Shown one piece after another: positions 62,108 through 64,000 of a DNA stretch of 64,000 nucleotides (position 1 is its first letter; every line of letters begins with the position of its first letter). The notes below the pieces were generated by a model. It was not told the origin of the DNA and did not search any database. It saw nothing but the letters and a program-made list of their open reading frames with translations. The DNA is from Bacterioplanoides pacificum. Its GTDB lineage: Bacteria; Pseudomonadota; Gammaproteobacteria; Pseudomonadales; Oceanobacteraceae. A program made the translations under genes and the position numbers. The DNA lies in the NCBI RefSeq assembly GCF_042648445.1, contig NZ_JBHRYB010000005.1, positions 558,001 through 622,000 on the forward strand, read 5' to 3'.

Positions 62108-62130
62108 TAAAAGATACAGGGCACAGGTAC

Positions 62131-63186
62131 ATGTTAATTCGATCCACGCTGGTTATGCTTCCACTTATTTTTGCGGGAAATCAGGCGCTCGCAGAAACGG
62201 GCCGGGATTTATCCAAGGCACGTGATGCCTTAGCAAAACAGGATAATGATGCGGATACTGAAAAAGCACTGGAAGAAGTATTTGAAGCAGCTGCAAAAAA
62301 CTACTCGCTGTTAAAGCGCGGTGGTATGTCGCTCAATTATAACTTTGACTACAGCTATTTTGGTGATCAGCGTATTGATCTGGTGATTGAACCGGCTCTG
62401 GTTGATGGTCAGCCGACGGGTAGTCCGGTCATTCGTAATGCCGATGTATCGCCGGTGGCGTCGCATACTTTTACTAACTCGGTAACCTTTGACTATGGCT
62501 TATTGAACAATGTGACGTTAAGTGGCCGGTTACCGCTGATTGCTAAGTTTGAAACCGAGGATGAGTTAACCGCTTATTCCATTGGTGATTTAAGTGGTAC
62601 GACCCGCTGGCAACCATTCGAATATGTGCCCGGGAAAATGTCATCGACATTCTTCGGTACAATCCGGTTGAAAACCGGTGATAGCCCGTATGAAATTGAC
62701 CTTGATAAAAGCTTATCAACCGGTTCCGGTACCTATGGTTTAAGTGCCGGTGTCAGCGTATCCAAGGTGATGGATCCGGTAGTGTTGTTTGGTTCCGGTA
62801 CCTTTGGTTATAACATTCCCGAGACCGATCTGAATCAGGTGCGGGGCAGCGCGTTACTGCGTGAGGTTCATCCGGGTAACAATCTGTCGTTCTCGATGGG
62901 CTTTGCGTATTCCTTATCCTATGATGTGTCACTCAGTGCGTCATTTCAGGGGTCGTATAACGATCGCACCCGATTTGTACTGGAAAGTGGTGGCACAACG
63001 CGGACTTCCATCGCCGGCAGTCAGATGACCGGTATTATGAATTTTGCATTAGGGGTGAGGGTGTCGCCTAAAACTATTGCCAATATCAATGTGGGCTATG
63101 GGGTAACAGAGCTGGCGCCGGATATTATTCTCGGTCTGTCGTTACCTATCGATATTGAGGGTGTTAAACCTTCAGCCTCTAACTGA
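62131..63186 (+). CDS. filC: FilC-like outer-membrane beta-barrel protein
   Basis: The 351-residue protein has a signal peptide ending near NQALA, a short coiled part (residues 25-60: SKARDALAKQDNDADTEKAL) and a barrel with many amphipathic strands (MSLNYNFDYSYFGDQRIDLV, FDYGLLNNVTLSGRLPL, FSMGFAYSLSYDVSLSASFQ). This suits an outer-membrane protein. Position three in the operon equals FilC in Acinetobacter. The final residues (VKPSASN) lack the standard aromatic end. Confidence 0.78.
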   Translation: MLIRSTLVMLPLIFAGNQALAETGRDLSKARDALAKQDNDADTEKALEEVFEAAAKNYSLLKRGGMSLNYNFDYSYFGDQRIDLVIEPALVDGQPTGSPVIRNADVSPVASHTFTNSVTFDYGLLNNVTLSGRLPLIAKFETEDELTAYSIGDLSGTTRWQPFEYVPGKMSSTFFGTIRLKTGDSPYEIDLDKSLSTGSGTYGLSAGVSVSKVMDPVVLFGSGTFGYNIPETDLNQVRGSALLREVHPGNNLSFSMGFAYSLSYDVSLSASFQGSYNDRTRFVLESGGTTRTSIAGSQMTGIMNFALGVRVSPKTIANINVGYGVTELAPDIILGLSLPIDIEGVKPSASN

Positions 63187-63209
63187 TCAGTCACAGAAGA
63201 ATGATAACA

Positions 63210-64000
63210 ATGACTATCACCAGACGTCGTACGCAACGGCTGATCAAAGGTTTATCCGCTTTGTTTTTTGGCAGCCTGATCGGGACTGCCAATGGTCAGC
63301 TGGCGCAGAACTTATTTTTAGATACCAAGGCCATGGCACTTGGTAATGCCGTGACTGCCGATCCGGTTGGCATTATGGATATTCATTTTAATCCGGCAGG
63401 CCTGACCAAATTAGACGGTCGTCAGCTGCAGGTTCAGTTTATGAATATTATTCTTGCTGGTGAGGCTGAATTTTCTTTGCCAAAGGATTACAACTCGACG
63501 GACGCCGGGCTGCTGGACATCAGTGAAGATCCGGTGTTGAGACAGGGCAAAAGTAAAACCACTGCGGCGGCGTATATACCGGGTATTGGTCTGATGCCAA
63601 TGCATCTACCAGTGTTAACTTTACCGACTGGCGGTATCTCGATTAAACCACCGGGCTCTAAGTTCACTTTTGCTAATGCCGTTTATGCGCCTATGGCGGC
63701 CGGTTTTGCCAAAGATGATGATGACCCGGGTCGTTACCAGGCGAAACAGGTTGCACTGCAGCGCTTCACCTATTTATCGCCGTCGTTTGGTTATCAGGTG
63801 ACTGACGAATTTTCAGTCGGTGCCAGCTTCCTGTTCTCGCATCAGGCGGTAGCGGTTAAACAGGACCTGCGTGCACCGAGTGTTTTGATTGGTGTCATTA
63901 ACGAGTTGCAGGGGGCGTTTGGTTGTTTTGAAGATGATGGCACCCCGACGGGGCAGGATCCGCTGGCACCGTTAATTACCCTGTGTGGCGGTAAAGTTGG
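63210..64000 (+). CDS. filD: FilD-like FadL-type outer-membrane protein, 3' end cut by window
   Basis: An ATG at 63210 opens a frame that runs off the window (263 codons visible). The product has a signal peptide (LIKGLSALFFGSLIGTANGQ), then MALGNAVTADPVGIMDIHFNPAGL, a hallmark of FadL/OmpP1-like outer-membrane channels (NPAGL motif), and barrel strands. It follows filC by 23 bases. FadL proteins take up hydrophobic compounds, but the Fil role is unproven. An upstream in-frame ATG at 63201 lacks a ribosome site. Confidence 0.78.
   Translation, partial: MTITRRRTQRLIKGLSALFFGSLIGTANGQLAQNLFLDTKAMALGNAVTADPVGIMDIHFNPAGLTKLDGRQLQVQFMNIILAGEAEFSLPKDYNSTDAGLLDISEDPVLRQGKSKTTAAAYIPGIGLMPMHLPVLTLPTGGISIKPPGSKFTFANAVYAPMAAGFAKDDDDPGRYQAKQVALQRFTYLSPSFGYQVTDEFSVGASFLFSHQAVAVKQDLRAPSVLIGVINELQGAFGCFEDDGTPTGQDPLAPLITLCGGKV

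Noticed and set aside
1..64000. tRNA, rRNA, prophage, insertion sequence or integrative element
   Set aside because: I looked for typical tRNA ends, transposase and integrase motifs and attachment repeats and saw none; a tRNA scan would settle this.

Overview
The window reads as a chromosomal segment of a free-living, aerobic, probably marine gammaproteobacterium. The gene set (RnfABCDGE electron-transfer complex, FabY-type ketoacyl synthase, TrpB2, ThrH, a [4Fe-4S] APS-type CysH with CysB, PurT, FadD/FadH, a Fil-type surface operon) fits the Oceanospirillales/Pseudomonadales lineage and alkane- or lipid-using relatives (Thalassolituus/Oceanobacter-like is my guess, from gene content only). 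There are no rRNA or tRNA genes, no prophage, no CRISPR array and no intact insertion sequence that I can see. About 55 protein genes are densely packed on both strands.

Layout. 1-5262: 5' part of acnB (minus strand, truncated by the window edge), a solitary molybdopterin oxidoreductase, then a REP/REPIN repeat cluster between convergent genes. 5263-11361: the complete six-gene rnfABCDGE operon (minus). 11719-15048: mrp and fadH. 15151-21135: an orphan histidine kinase and an RND efflux pump with its membrane fusion protein. 21297-25105: RNA pseudouridine synthase with a tiny upstream partner gene, small envelope proteins, and a chemoreceptor carrying a c-type heme motif. 25229-30361: two Nudix hydrolases, gamma-carbonic anhydrase, DUF1289, purT and a CHASE4-GGDEF cyclase. 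30437-32059: a MerR regulator and a Cys-rich-tailed permease behind a textbook MerR promoter. 32123-43430: housekeeping and accessory genes (rimO, a tRNA-queuosine mannosyltransferase-like protein, fabY, an AraC regulator, trpB2, mtfA, a MaoC hydratase, an alpha/beta hydrolase). 43672-49492: fadD and hrpA. 49651-51781: a RiPP locus of the HvfABC (bufferin-like) type with a 10-motif Cys-rich precursor, an MNIO (DUF692) enzyme, its DUF2063 partner and the relic of a DoxX gene. 51875-59630: mlaA, DAHP synthase, DUF72, TauE, cysB, cysH, thrH, pabB. 59987-64000: filA-filB-filC-filD, the start of a Fil-type cell-envelope operon that runs off the right edge.

The most interesting system is the 49.6-51.8 kb RiPP locus. 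Its precursor has a Sec signal peptide and then five 16-residue units, each with two EGKCG motifs, encoded by near-identical 48-nt repeats. Directly downstream lie the genes expected to convert these cysteines into copper-binding heterocycles, and after them a decayed DoxX gene. Other points worth checking are the metal-responsive MerR/permease unit with a perfect dyad in a 19-bp promoter spacer, the heme-type chemoreceptor, the REPIN array, the queuosine mannosyltransferase homologue, and the Fil operon with its C39-like peptidase.
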